From contig ML769402.1 in assembly GCA_009733575.1 (NCBI GenBank), positions 62,001 through 126,000 on the forward strand: a stretch of DNA of 64,000 nucleotides, in the 5' to 3' direction. Under the pieces are notes generated by a model. The model was not told the origin of the DNA. It did not search any database and was given only the letters and a program-made list of their open reading frames with translations. How positions within the stretch are numbered: position 1 is the stretch's first letter; each line of letters starts with the position of its first letter. The stretch is from Gymnopus androsaceus JB14 (taxonomy: Eukaryota; Basidiomycota; Agaricomycetes; Agaricales; Omphalotaceae). Of the stretch, positions 1-11,221 are shown one piece after another. The position numbers were made by a program, and so were the translations under genes.

Positions 1-18
1 TTAATGTGTTCGAGCTAG

Positions 19-366
19 GTGAAAGCTGCTGCTGAAAAGGCACTGGAAGACTACAAGCGCGATAATCCTGACGTTAGCCAAAGCGACATCAGAGTTGATA
101 TCCCAGCCAGCCCTCCGCGTGCGCGACCTGTGGTTGACGCTCAAGGATATGGCCTCCCCGGAATGCCCAGGCAAAATCCGTACGCGCAAGTCCCCGCGCC
201 CTACCCCCATTATAACCCAGTACATGCACCAGTTCTAAACCAACATGGAGCCATCAATCTTCAGTTGGGATACCAACATCTTCTTCGCGCAATGCCGCCT
301 CCGGTTCCAGCCCCAGCCCCGCCACCTCCCGCCAGAAGGCGTGGGAGGGCAGCTAAGAGGAGATGA
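19..366 (+). CDS. 3' terminal exon of an unidentified protein (partial)
   Basis: The window opens inside a gene. A CTAG acceptor at 15-18 precedes an open frame of about 115 residues that ends at TGA 364-366. The visible part starts with a short charged stretch (KAAAEKALEDYKRDNPD), then becomes Pro/Tyr/Gln-rich and low-complexity, and ends in a basic RRRGRAAKRR-type tail that could act as a nuclear localisation signal. No domain is recognisable, so no function is assigned. The upstream exons lie outside the window. The exon assignment rests on the acceptor and the uninterrupted frame only. Confidence 0.5.
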   Translation: MKAAAEKALEDYKRDNPDVSQSDIRVDIPASPPRARPVVDAQGYGLPGMPRQNPYAQVPAPYPHYNPVHAPVLNQHGAINLQLGYQHLLRAMPPPVPAPAPPPPARRRGRAAKRR

Positions 367-551
367 GGGATCAACGAAAACATTTATTTATATACAAGTA
401 ATACCCAAAAGCCGTTAATAAGTTTACATTTTCTGTACATAATCGAGGCCTTCTTACACCAGCTCCAAACGTGTGTGTAGAGAGAAAAATAAACCAAGAA
501 GATAAAAAAATACTTATAAATTGCAATGTTGCTGGTATGAATATGACTGAA

Positions 552-1675
552 CTATGCCGCTGCCTGAATTAACCATAAGTGAAGTCTTCAGTCCAAAAAT
601 GCTCAAAATATACCTTCTTTGCCCTAGTCTTTGACGCTGGTTTAGCTTTGGAGGTGGCAGCCTTGGGCTTGGGCTTGGTCGTTTTGGCCGCAGGTTTCTT
701 GGTCGTCGCAGCCTGTGCAAATGATGAATAAGTATTGTCGCACTCAAGATTAAAACTAGTACCCACCTTCTTTGCCGAATCCTTCTTCGCAGTAGAGATT
801 TTCTTGGAAGCAGCTGGCTTCTTGGAAGAAGTGACTTTCGGGGTAGAAGCGGTAGCTTTCTTCGCCTGCGACGATTTCTTAGCGACGGATGTATATTTCT
901 TTGTGTTTGTGCCCTTGGCTTTGGGTGCAAGAGCTGGGGCTGCTTTGGTACGTGAAGCAGGGGTTCTGGCCTTTGTTGTCTTTGGGGCGCTCGCCTTAGT
1001 AGACTTGGTAGAAGGTGCTTTCGCTTTGGCTTTCGTGGTAGAAGCCTTAGAGGCGGTGACCGGAGCCTTGACTTTAGATGCAGGCTTCTTCGCTGGGGTA
1101 GTATTCTACACATTACGCAATATGTGAGCAAACGTTTGTAGTCAGGCAACTTATTCATCTACTGACCTCCTTTGCAGCGTCGTGGCTGACCTTTGGAGCG
1201 AGTTTGACTTTACCCGAAGGACCTGAGTAATCCAAGTCAATTACAGGTTCAATGTGCTATCCTCGCTGTACGAACCCTTTGGAAGAACAAAGATCTTCTT
1301 CTCACTTCCCGATGTAATAGCACGATTGAGTTGACTGTTGGTAGATGCGTTTACATCAATCTTGTACTTGCTTTCGACAAACTACAGAGATGATCAATTA
1401 GTGGCAGGATTAGGCACAGCATGAACGACTTCGCACCTTCTTGATAGCAGGCCTACTAACTCCAGTACGAGCATCGTCGGGATGAGAGGCAATACATTCC
1501 TGAAGAAACAAGATTCGTCAGAGGGAGTACTACATGCATCTGTAAGCGAAGGTCAAGCGGATCCAGTGCCTACCTTGATCATATCTATCCATGAAGGATG
1601 AGAAGCTGCATGGGACTTCCCGCTAGTCGTTTTAGCCTTGGAAGTTGTAGCAGAGTTCTTCTTTGGAGCAGTCAT
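552..1675 (-). CDS. Linker histone H1 (copy 1)
   Basis: Linker histone that binds nucleosome entry/exit DNA in the nucleus. The start is ATG 1675. Splicing gives a short basic head, then the globular H5/H15 winged helix at about residues 26-110 (HPSWIDMIK, GVSRPAIKKF, SQLNRAI, IFVLPKG, PSGKVKLAP), then a long Lys/Ala/Pro/Thr-rich tail with AKK and PAKK repeats, about 258 residues in all. Clear exon borders are 1675-1574, 1499-1437, about 1388-1270 and about 1228-1167. The tail contains a 54-bp intron near 766-713. The last exon can either read through to a stop at 569 or splice to end KKAAA at TAG 552-554; I prefer the spliced form because it keeps the tail basic. Globular-domain intron positions match the second H1 at 18573-19900, which indicates old paralogy. 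Confidence 0.88.
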
Positions 1676-2664
1676 CTTAGAAGCGGAGGGGAAGCTGTTT
1701 GGCAATCTGACCGTCGGTGGCGGGGCGGAAATGGCACGAGGGTTACAGGACTCGCCTTTATAACACTATACCAAACTCCCACGATAACTGACGCACAGGC
1801 CTCCGCCCAAAGGTGAACAATCGAAAGAACAAGAAAGAGGAAGGCTGGAACGGTGTTGGACACGTAGAAGAGAGTATTTGGAGGAGTAAAATTGAGGATG
1901 AAGCCAGAAACAAGGGAAATTCGACTGACAACTTGAGCTATCTTCATCCGAGTCGGGAGTCTTCATCGTTTCGTTGACAGATATAGGAGCGATAGATTTT
2001 TCGGGGAGATATCCAAAGAGCAAGTTGGAATGCATTGATATACTTCCTTTGATTTGTGAATTTGAGAGCAAGTCCTGTCAGCCTCAGCACTTGGAAGAAG
2101 AAGAAAAGAAGTGCGCTAAATCGATTGTACACAAGCGCTTAAAGGCGCCACGGCGTCAATCTGTCTTTTCCGCTCCGAGCATCCGCACATTTGCCTGGTT
2201 GCCAGCCCCAATTCTCAAGCTCTCACAAGAATATCGAAGCTTAAAGTTATAGGTGTAAGGTCGTAGCTTATAGCCCAAGCGTAAATCTCTTTGGAGCACT
2301 GAGACTACTCACGCGGACAAGAAGAAAACTGGCAATAGGTGTTGACTGAAGTCATTTCAAGCTGCATCAAGTGCAGAAATAGCAGGATTTAGAAATAGTT
2401 TTCTCTTCTTTGACTCTCACCATAGCACCGATTAAATTAGCAACCGATTAGGAAGGTTTAACGAAATATAAAAGGCTAATCAAATGACCGATTAACTATA
2501 ATAAGGCATTGAAAACTCTCCGCGAACTTTTGCTTCCGCTTTCCAGGCCCATTCTCGAATTTACTAGAGGGACTGCTTTAGCCTAAATAATACCCGGAAA
2601 TGAGTCGGAACCAACGCCAGTATAAAATGTAGAAAATTTCGAACTGAAAACAGAAACAATATCG
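1676..2664. other. Intergenic divergent promoter region between H1 and SDR genes
   Basis: About 990 bp with no convincing gene. Short open frames on both strands (for example 1974-2252 plus and 1672-1947 minus) have no recognisable domain, and the second one runs into the H1 start codon. The stretch 2420-2500 carries several short ACCGATTA-type repeats and is AT-rich. I take it to hold the promoters of the two flanking, divergently transcribed genes. Confidence 0.5.
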
Positions 2665-3719
2665 ATGGCGATTGACTTGGAATTGCAACAAGTACATGTC
2701 CTTGTTACCGGTTTGTTCAATTCATTTGCTACTTGCATTCCTAGTCTAAACTAATTTTCAGGCGCGAGTGGTGGAATCGGTCTGGAAACAACTAAACTGT
2801 TTCTTGAACAAGGTGCAAAAGTAACTGCACACTACAACTCCAATCCTTCCACTCTCCTCTCCCTTCAGTCCGAGCTCCCTCTCGAGCTTTCTTCACAGCT
2901 ATACCTCGTCCAAAGCGGACCTTACTTCTGAGACCTCCGTCGGCTCCCTCTTCGCCTCCGCCCAGTCGCAGTTCTCTTCTCCGGTACAAGTCCTGGTGGT
3001 GAACCACGGTATTTGGCCACCCCAAGATGCATTTCTATGGGAGATGGAGCTGGAACAATGGAAGAACACGATGGACGTCAATGTCACGTCGGCTTTCTTG
3101 GTCGCAAAGTACTTTCTCAAGGCTCTCGCTCATGTGCAGGAGGTGAAAGAGAGTGTGATGGACAAGGTAAATATAGTGTTTATCGGTAGTTCTGCAGGAA
3201 AGTATGGAGAGAAAGGCCATGCAGATTACGCTGCCGGCAAAAGTGGTAAGGTTCAGACTGCCTTTCAGTTTCGCTGAAACCTGATTATTTGTAGCACTGA
3301 TGTACGGGCTTACTCTAACATTGAAGAACGAAATATCCAGAATCGCGCCAAAAGGACGCGTGAACGCGATCGCTCCTGGATGGGTGAAGACTTCTGCCAA
3401 TGAGCACGCATTGAATGATCCAAACGTGGTGTATCGGGCGCTGGCAACGTGAGTACATAGCAGAGTACATTCTTTTCCATCCTCTTACTATCTCGCAATT
3501 TTTGTGTTACCAGCACGCCCCTCAAAAAGATCGGGAACACCTACGATATTGCCACTCAAGTTGTCTGGCTGGCTTCCTCAAAAGTTTCGGGGCATGTTTC
3601 GGGGCATGTGGTAGACGTGAATGGGGGGATGGAAGGTAAGTACTCAAACCCCGGCTTACATACTATTATTCACTGGTAACAAAATAGGACGGCTGTTGAA
3701 CATGCCTGAAGATATCTAG
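2665..3719 (+). CDS. Short-chain dehydrogenase/reductase (frame disrupted once)
   Basis: NAD(P)H-dependent oxidoreductase of the classical SDR family, substrate unknown. ATG 2665 is followed at once by the Rossmann nucleotide motif TGASGGIG, which is split by an intron. Next come an AHYNSN segment typical of NADP(H)-preferring members, VNHGIW in place of NNAG, the catalytic Ser (IGSSAG) and the YxxxK pair in DYAAGKSA. APGWVKT follows, and the C-terminal GGMEGRLLN is typical of the fungal family. Introns lie near 2710-2760, 3246-3294, 3450-3513 and 3636-3688. As given, the frame stops at about 2930, because the sequence at 2911-2915 carries one base too many between LYLVQ and ADLTSETS. Removing it restores one continuous SDR of about 280 residues. 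This is either an assembly error or a recent frameshift. Confidence 0.82.
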
Positions 3720-3949
3720 TTCTTGTTCTTTAGCGTAGAATTATCTAGTACGAATGCTCCACTGTCAGCTCCTCTAAATCGGAGTCTATGACGTTCCTTT
3801 CAACAGAAATATTAAGCAGGTAGTACACTCTAACCTATCAACAGTTATGATTCTATCCAAAGGCTTGATATCCGCTTTCATTTGCATCCTTCGTGTTCTC
3901 CGGATGCTGCTCTTCCTCATCTTCGCTGCTGCTCTCATCTTCTTCACTA

Positions 3950-6577
3950 TCATCGTTGTTCTCCATCGTCCTGTTCCTCGTGTTCCGCCCCCGCCTCATC
4001 TTCATCTCTCCTCCTCCTCTTCTTCCTCTCTTCTTCGCTTTCTTCTTCCTCGTCATCTTCATTGAAAAATTCATCGAGGTTATTGGCCCATTTTCGTTGA
4101 TTGATAGATGAAGTGTCTGTGCTCCCTGCGTTCGGTGTGAGAACGACTGGACCTGCTACACCAGTCATTGATTTTACTGGAGCGGAAGACAATGATAGTG
4201 GCACGGGAGGAGCAGGTGCATCATCCGGTGAATCTCTAAGCGAAGATTCTACTCCCTTTTCAAGCCAGTCTGGGAGAATAGTATCATCAAGTGCAGATTT
4301 GCCAGTAATAATACTGAGGGAGCCGATCGCCGAGTTGGTTTGCTCTGGAAAATGATGTCAATGAAGGTTAGAATGAAAACCCCGTAATGCATACCAGAAT
4401 GATCGCTCTCTGCGACTGTGGCTTTGCCATTGAAAAGAACGAGTTTCACCTGCTCATTTCGTAAAACGACACCACCTCTTTCTTCCGCTGGTGTGGTTTC
4501 GTCGTCAGGAGCTAAGAAAGAGGGTGCGACGCCTATGAGAAGAGATGAGAGCATGCGAGCTCGATCTCGAACATCATAGTTGAGATCGTAGCGAGCAAGA
4601 GAAAATATATAGCGGTTCAATAGTCCTATGGTACGATCGGTAGGGCTCAGCACCAAGCAGCTTGGCAGCAAGTGTGATGATTTGAAGCTTCACTGCGACG
4701 GCCTGCGGTTTTCAATGAGAACATGCGATCTTAGCGAGCGAAATCACGAACCTCTTGAGAGAACCCTTTTGCGGTTCTGCGAAGCACATCAGGAGCCCAT
4801 TCTGCTATCCCAGCTGGGCCAGGCGTGACCTCATCATCAGCACTATACTGTCCAACCAGCCATATGACGCAGGCGCGAGCCTGGGGGTGATGAATATCGT
4901 CAATCTTGCGTGCAAGGTTGGCAATGATACTCAGTGAGGACTGTGAAGGACCAGCCACTTTCAAACTCGGAGTTTGAGAAAGCTGAGATTGCACCAAGTG
5001 CTCGAGGACAAGGACAGCGTTGCTGACTACCACATCTGTCGATATGCAATCAGTATTGTGTTCACAAAGCCAGCTCTTTGGAATTACCGTAGTTATTCTT
5101 AATCATTGCGGTAAGAGCAGCTAAACATTGCTGCATCGACTCTGGAACCAACTCGGCGCATTTTCCAATGGCTTTGATACAATTGGAAACAACCTCGTCA
5201 TCAGAATCGTCAGTGTATTCCTAGAAAAAATTAGTACATCTTTGCAAAATAATAGTAGGGGCCTACAATCAACTCGCGGAAAATGGCCTGGTGGTTCTCG
5301 TAGTTGATAAGGTGAACGAGTAGTTTGATTTTCTCTGCTTTGACTTGACGCGAATCATCCGAAAACAGGAAGAAGCGTACATAGTGTGGAGAGAACAAGA
5401 ACTGGGTACAAAGTTAGCGATAAAGACAGCGTGACTACAGATACACTTACAGCCTCGGCGCGCGCAAGAACGCCAATGTATGACAAGGTTACGCGCTCGA
5501 CTTCCTTCGACATTTGGAGGAGACGAAGTAGTGGACGGACCACTTTGCCATGCACAGACGGAGGTCCAGCGTACCAAAAGATGCGTGTCACTGCTAGAAC
5601 AACAGCCGGATTTCGGCTCTGCAGTAGAGGCTCCGCAGAAGACAATAACAACTCTACATCTTTATCGACTTCCTCTCCGTCGGATTTGACTATCGGTCGA
5701 GGAAGCATAGTCCGGGAGTACCGCAAAAGGAGATTCAGCAGGTCAATCTGGCCCCACTCATCCACCTCCACAAGCAATTTGCACAGACGTCTGTATCGCT
5801 GATGAATCAGATCAAGACGGGTTGGACAGACTGCTTCGAAGGCTACAGCAACACTTCCGATTGAAAGAGGAGAAGTATCATTGAGCATGTTGATTATGAT
5901 CTGAATCAACGACGGTAGGTGGCTGTCATCTAACCTGCGATCGCGTTAACGGACGCTGAAGGTGGACAGAACAGAACGTACTGATAGCATTTCGGTATCG
6001 CTAGAGCAGCGACTTTCCTCACGTAGGGACTAAAGTCTGCAGCAGCCTTTTTGATCGCCATCACAACTATATTACCGACCATTGGGACTCTAATCCCACT
6101 GAGCACTCGCAGCGCCATGGCACGAATGAACGGATTGCTGTCATTCAAGTCTTTTTGAAATGTATTGATTGAGAGTAGAGCCAAGTCTGGTTCCTGTTCT
6201 GCGTATCGTAGAACATAAATGTATACGAGTTTCCTTATTTCGAGGTTCTGGGAAGCTACGTTCTTGACAACTTGAGCAAAGTACTCGGAAACGTTGCGTC
6301 CTTTGGATATGAGCTAAGGAGGCGTCATTTGAGTGTTCCCTCCAGCATACAGAATGCTTACCGCGATTAATCGTTTCATAGCATCGAGCTTTTCTCTGTC
6401 ACTGCTAGAATCGAGCTGCTTGCGGATATTCTTGCCCTTGTCATCTGTATCCAAGTAGGAGGAGCTCGAGCGCGCTAGATTTATTTCTCTGGTGTGTTCA
6501 GAGATGGTCTCTTGAATACGCATTCCCAGTCGAGAGGCATTTTCCGTAAACGTATTGAGATAGTCCGCAGACGACAT
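3950..6577 (-). CDS. APL6: AP-3 adaptor complex beta subunit
   Basis: Large subunit of the AP-3 coat that sorts cargo from Golgi/endosome to vacuole. I choose ATG 6577 ([10 protein letters not shown]). The frame is open further upstream, but that part is antisense to the SERINC first exon. The adaptin N-terminal HEAT solenoid is clear: [92 protein letters not shown]. It ends in an acidic, Glu/Asp-rich hinge ([12 protein letters not shown]), and the stop is TGA 3950-3952. About eight exons, roughly 750 residues. At about 4653 one surplus base breaks the segment between AAKLL and [18 protein letters not shown]; both halves match the family. A C-terminal appendage domain is not seen, as in many fungal homologs. 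Confidence 0.87.
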
Positions 6578-6644
6578 ATGATGATGACGCGGGAGAAAGG
6601 ACTGATTTCCAAATTGGGAAACCGATTCTTTGCTTCTAACCATC
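6578..6644. promoter_or_regulatory. 67-bp bidirectional promoter between AP-3 beta and SERINC
   Basis: The inferred ATG of AP-3 beta (6577, minus) and that of the serine incorporator (6645, plus) are only 67 bp apart. Both 5' UTRs and core promoters must therefore overlap the neighbouring gene or this short interval. This follows from start-codon choice; transcript starts are not visible. Confidence 0.45.
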
Positions 6645-8567
6645 ATGGGGATCCTTCTTTCACTTCCGCTTGCAGGCGTTATGGGGACTGTAGGCTCATC
6701 GTGTCTCGCTGGATTTGCTTTCTGCTTTACCTCGACTGCAGGTATGGACCTTTCTGTAGAAATACTACGCTTTCTCGCTAATATTTGCGCAGCTTCTATG
6801 TTTTTCAAGTCCTGCAACTGCAATTCGTCAATTGCCACCCGTGTTGGCTTCGCCGTGCGCATTCAGTAATTCTCTGAGCTTTTAAATATCTAATTCAATG
6901 CTCAGATCATATTCTGCCTTAATTCCATGCTGGCGTGGCTGATGAGAACGGACTTCGCTATTAAACAAATCGAGAAATGGAGCTACGATTATATCAAGAT
7001 GGATTGTGCAGGAGATAAATGCTATGGGGTCCTAGCGGTGCGTAGTGTTCTGCCTAATAGCTAAATCCTTATTTCTCTGTTTCAGGTCCATCGTATCTGC
7101 TTCGCATTGACATTGTTCCATGCAATCTTGAGTCTGTCTTTGATTGGAGTCAAAGACACCAAGGACAAACGAGCTGCTATCCAGAATGGGTATGTAGCAA
7201 TTGCTTTAGATATACTTTCCCCTAATCCTTCTTACCAGATGGTGGGGTCCGAAAGTCCTACTTTGGCTTGTCTTGCTCGCTATATCCTGGTTTATCCCCA
7301 ATCCGTTCTTCATGTTCTGGGGCAACTACGTTTCTCTCATTGGCGCAACTCTCTTCATCCTTCTCGGACTTGTCTTGCTCGTCGACTTTGCTCATTCATG
7401 GTCAGAAACATGTCTTGAAAACTGGGAGAATTCTTCCGATGGGTCAAATCTATGGCAGTGGATTTTGGTTGGATCCACTGCGTTCATGTACATTGCTACA
7501 ATCACTCTCACTGGATTACTTTACGGCTTCTTCGCTGGGTCAGGTTGCACATTGAACCGCTTCTTCATTTCCTTCAATCTTGCACTCTGTGTCATCATCA
7601 CTATCACCTCTGTTCACCCAGTAGTGCAGGAGTACAATCCTCGTTCGGGCCTCGCACAGTCTGGAATGGTCGCAGCATACTGCACTTACCTTATTGTTTC
7701 CGCCATCTCGAATCATGCACATGAGAATTCATCATGCAACCCTATCCGAAACGGAAATACGACTGCAACGGGCGCTCAAACAACTACCGTTATCCTTGGT
7801 GGCTTGTTCACATTCTTGGCAATCGCTTATTCCACCACAAGGGCTGCCACGAACAGTCGAGCACTTGTTGGAAAGAAGAAGAAAGTTGGAGCTGTTCATT
7901 TGGAAGGAAGCGACACTTTCAATGGGCATGCTGAGATGGGAGTCGTCAATACTCAGCCTAGTCGCACTGAATCACCGAGATATCAGGCGCTGCTCGCTGC
8001 AGTAGAGGCTGGGTATGTTCAAATTCCTCTACTTTGACTTTCACATTAACTTAATCCCCCGTAGTGCTATCCCAGAATCTGCACTCTATGAAGAAGAATC
8101 TGACGATGAAGATGAAGTCGTGGGGGATCAGCGCGATGACGAGCGTACTGGAACGAGATATAATGTATGCTCCATCCTTCATTCAAATCACTTGTTGCTC
8201 ACGCAAGCTTCCAGTACTCATGGTTCCATGTTATCTTCATGATGGCAGCAATGTACGTTGCGGCACTATTAACAGACGCGTAAGTTTTATCTCTACTCTG
8301 CATTGTTTTTTTTCGCTAAGGTCTAGATGCAGAAATATCGTGTCCAATAAACCTAGTTGTTGGAGTAGCTGACCCCAACAGTAATGTTTACATTGGGCGG
8401 TCAGAAGTAGCGATGTGGATGCGAGTCGTATCCAGCTGGATCTGCATGCTACTCTATATGTGGAGCTTACTTGCGCCTGCCATTATGCCCGACAGGTAAA
8501 GCCAAATCCCTTTTGACTATCCTGTTTTTCGCTCACTTTTGGCTTACGCAGGTTCAACGACGTGTAA
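6645..8567 (+). CDS. TMS1: Serine incorporator / TMS1 family membrane protein
   Basis: Polytopic membrane protein of the SERINC/TDE1 family, found in endomembranes and linked to serine-derived lipid supply. ATG 6645 encodes MGILLSLPLAGVMG. Two short introns (about 51 and 50 bp) then give the family-typical run CNCNSSIATRVGFA-IIFCLNS-MLAWLM. Further hallmarks are DCAGDKCYG, HRICFALTLFHAIL, DKRAAIQNGWWGPK, FAHSWSETCLENWE, FFAGSGCTLNRFFISFN and, near the end, YSWFHVIFMMAAMYVAALLTD followed by IGRSEVAMWMRVVSSWICMLLYMWSLLAP. The last introns are 8280-8381 and about 8499-8551, and the stop is TAA 8565-8567. Roughly 500 residues with about ten membrane segments and an acidic cytosolic loop (EEESDDEDE). 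The frame is intact throughout. Confidence 0.92.
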
Positions 8568-8787
8568 AGGCATTATGTTTTGTTTTTTGGCGGACTTTTA
8601 TATGTATTATATATAGTACTATCGAGCGAACATTATTCTTCGTGAAACGTTCTCTACTAAAAATGACTCAGCCAGTGACTCATGCAGTTCTGATTGGCTA
8701 GTTTTGTTTGTGTGAAAATAAACAACGCGTCGATTACGCGATTCAGACATTCTTTCTTGAACGCGACTCACAATCTAAGAAGCAAAG

Positions 8788-9937
8788 ATGAGCCAAGGTA
8801 GAACCTGCGTTTTTTTCTTTGTGTAACCTGTTTCAATCTTCTAAACAGGCGGTGGTTTCTATCAACAACCTCAATCTTCTCCCTTCAATCCCAGTCAAAG
8901 CAGTCCTGGTGGCGGCGATCCCAAGGTGATTTTCGAGCTTTCATTGGATACAACAGAGCTCAATATATCTATAGAGAAGCGAAGTCTCGCACTCTGTGCG
9001 ACCTCTGACAATCGCTCAAGCTAACAAAGCTAAACAAGATTACACCGATGCGGAGTGGACCCTTTTTGGGAGTGAAATTGGACAGGTTCGCGATATTAGA
9101 GAGATACGGAACGTACCAGGACTAATTTCTGCAATATTCAGGTCACTCTTGTCGGACAAGTTGTCGACATCTCGGAGCAAGCCACCAACTTTGTTTATAT
9201 ATTGGAGGATGGGACCGGTAGAATGGAGGTTCGACGGTGGAGAGAACAAAACACTGAAGAAGAAGAGGTGAAATGGGGCAATATAGTGTGCGTTATATTT
9301 CCTTTTTTTTTCTTCACTCAGAACACGTATTCATGGAACACATAGAGTGAATCATGTTGTTCGCGTTACTGGGCGCATGAAGGCCTTTGGTAGCAAAAAA
9401 TCCATCAACGCAACCACTGTACGCCCCAGTGACGATCCTCATGAGATTTACTTTCATACGATGGAGGCACTTAGCCTGACTTTTGGGTTATCCAATGGAT
9501 TAGTGCGTTCTCCTATGTTTACGCTGATGTACCATGAATTGAACTCTTTTTCTGCAGCCTGGCGGTCAAGCACCATCGGCACAAGGACACGGAATTACCT
9601 CACCTGCAACCGCTTCGGCCTACACTGCTCACTCTACCAAAGTGGCAAACGACGACATGGCAGAGTACAAGAATCTCCCACCTTTACAACGCGAAATTAT
9701 CAAATTCATTCTGGCACAACCAGAGCATGATGAAGGCGGAGTTCATGTTGGGATGATTGCAAAGTCTGTGCAAGGACTTCAAGCTCGGCCGAACGATGTC
9801 AGGTATGATTTTGCTCTTGCTTCATCATTCAGGTTTGAAAACATAATATATATTATAGTGACGCCCTCGATGCTCTCATGGACGCCGGCCACATCTATAC
9901 GACTTCTGATGATTCTCACTTCCAAGTGTCTCGATAA
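8788..9937 (+). CDS. RFA2: Replication protein A 32 kDa subunit (RPA2)
   Basis: Middle subunit of the RPA heterotrimer that coats single-stranded DNA in replication and repair. ATG 8788 begins MSQ-GGGFYQQPQSSPF, a Gly/Ser/Gln-rich N-terminus that is phosphorylated in homologs. The OB fold covers about residues 40-160: RPLTIAQ, VTLVGQVVDISEQATNFVYILEDGTGRMEVRRW, VVRVTGRMKAFGSKKSI and IYFHTMEA. A C-terminal winged-helix region follows, containing LQREIIKFILAQPEHDEGGVHVGMIAKSV and DALMDAGHIYTTSDDSHFQV. There are about six introns, one of which uses the donor just after AATATAGT near 9287. The stop is TAA 9935-9937. The frame is intact and the length (about 265 residues) is normal for the family. 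Confidence 0.92.
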
Positions 9938-10929
9938 AAGAACGAAACACTCAACACATTAGCTCGATTTTTCTGTACATTTCCCATTGTGTATACTGTG
10001 CTGTATCTCTGTATCGTATATAATAATAGCTTGACCGCGCAATCAGGCGATTAATCGCTCGATCTGACCTTATTTAACCGACCTTATTTGACTTAAGCAA
10101 CATCAGGACTGAGGAAAGCCTTTTTCGTTCAGTTCCCCCGAGGAGGGCAAGAAAACATGTCATAAAATATGCAGTGTCAGTCTAGGCCTAGCAGCAGCTA
10201 TAGTACATACAATAAGTAGATAAAGTGCATAATCGCATGTATCATAAGGTCTTTAAGTTGTACTAATACTGGATGCAATATACTTGTGTGTAGACGGGGT
10301 ATTCTTCGTGAGTAAGCGCGAGTTAATACTTCTTCAGTACCATACCGATGGGGAAAAGACGAGGGAAGATGAGGGAACAGAGGTGGAGGGGGAGGAAGCA
10401 GGGAGGAGGAGAGGCATTATCCAGTATGAGCTTGAGGGAGAAGGGAAAGAAAATGACAACTAGAGCGGATTGTAAAAGTACTTATTACTGTAATCCAAAG
10501 TTCCTTGGGTGCGGCGATGGTTGGCATGATAAAGAAGGACACCGCGAAGGAACGAATGGGGTTGGTGGTGGTGGTGGGAGTAAAAGAACAGATCCACGGA
10601 GTCAAAAACAGAGAGAATACGACGACGACGAAAAGCGAGAAATGACAAAACCAGACACGCATATAGTAAAACAGTGTTTTCGTATCGTAGTAAAACAATC
10701 AAAGGAAGAGAAGAAGCGGGGACTATATCTGATACAGAAGTATGTGTAGGATTCTTCTAATTTATCGATTCCCATTCAATCGATGAGGCGTAAGATATGG
10801 TAGTAACACAATTGGGAGAGGAGCCAGAGAAAAAAACCCGAAGCGAACATCAAAGGAATACAAACACAACGAATCAAACGGAGAGAACGAGGCAAAAAAC
10901 AAAGAGAAGATGGCAGCGAGAGGACGAAA
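9938..10929. other. Convergent 3' intergenic region
   Basis: About 1 kb between the 3' ends of the RPA2 and GDS1/APSES genes. It is AT-rich up to 10300, then purine-rich on the plus strand (10340-10900, many GGA/GAA runs). An open frame at 10348-10749 on the plus strand is strongly biased in Arg/Lys/Gly with no domain, and I do not call it a gene. It probably holds both 3' UTRs. Confidence 0.5.
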
Positions 10930-11221
10930 TCAAGAAAGATTTCTCGAACCTCGATTACTGGATCTAGTCCTTACTGTCGATTTTGCAGCCAGAGCATCAG
11001 CCACTCTCTTCGACCTTCTCATAGGCTGGGACGTAGCAGACCCTGAAGAGCGGATGGAAGATGAAGTAGGTGTACGCAGCTCGGCCTTTTCGAGCACAGG
11101 GGAAGGAGGACACGACGACAGCGGGGACGTGGGAGGTGAGGGAGACTTTCGAGCACGGGATCGAGTTTTCGTCGAGCGATCAGGACTCCGCACCAGTGGA
11201 AGTGCAGTACGAAGAGCTTCT
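10930..11221 (-). other. Likely frameshifted C-terminal tail of the GDS1/APSES regulator
   Basis: The minus-strand frame shifted by one base relative to the preceding coding region stays open to 10930. It encodes a Ser/Pro/Arg-rich tail with RSPDRSTKTRSRARKSPSP and PMRRSKRVADALAAK. That composition fits the end of a nuclear regulator better than the antisense frames do. I see no usable short intron joining the two frames, so a single surplus base is the simplest link. This is an inference. Confidence 0.4.

Noticed and set aside
735..1127. Long open frame on the plus strand, Phe/Ala/Val-rich
   Set aside because: It is the antisense shadow of the Lys/Ala-rich tail of histone H1; the same happens at 19667-20050.
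1672..1947. Small hydrophobic minus-strand open frame upstream of H1
   Set aside because: It runs over the H1 start codon and has no splice context; promoter region is more plausible.
3847..4111. Ser/Leu-rich plus-strand open frames
   Set aside because: They are antisense to the acidic Glu/Asp hinge of AP-3 beta; composition follows from GAA/GAG runs.
6578..6862. Extended N-terminus of AP-3 beta from ATG 6862
   Set aside because: This stretch is antisense to the clearly conserved first exons of the SERINC gene, and AP-3 beta homology begins near [10 protein letters not shown].
10348..10749. 133-codon basic open frame between RPA2 and the GDS1/APSES gene
   Set aside because: Strong purine bias, no domain, no splice partners; more likely 3' UTR.
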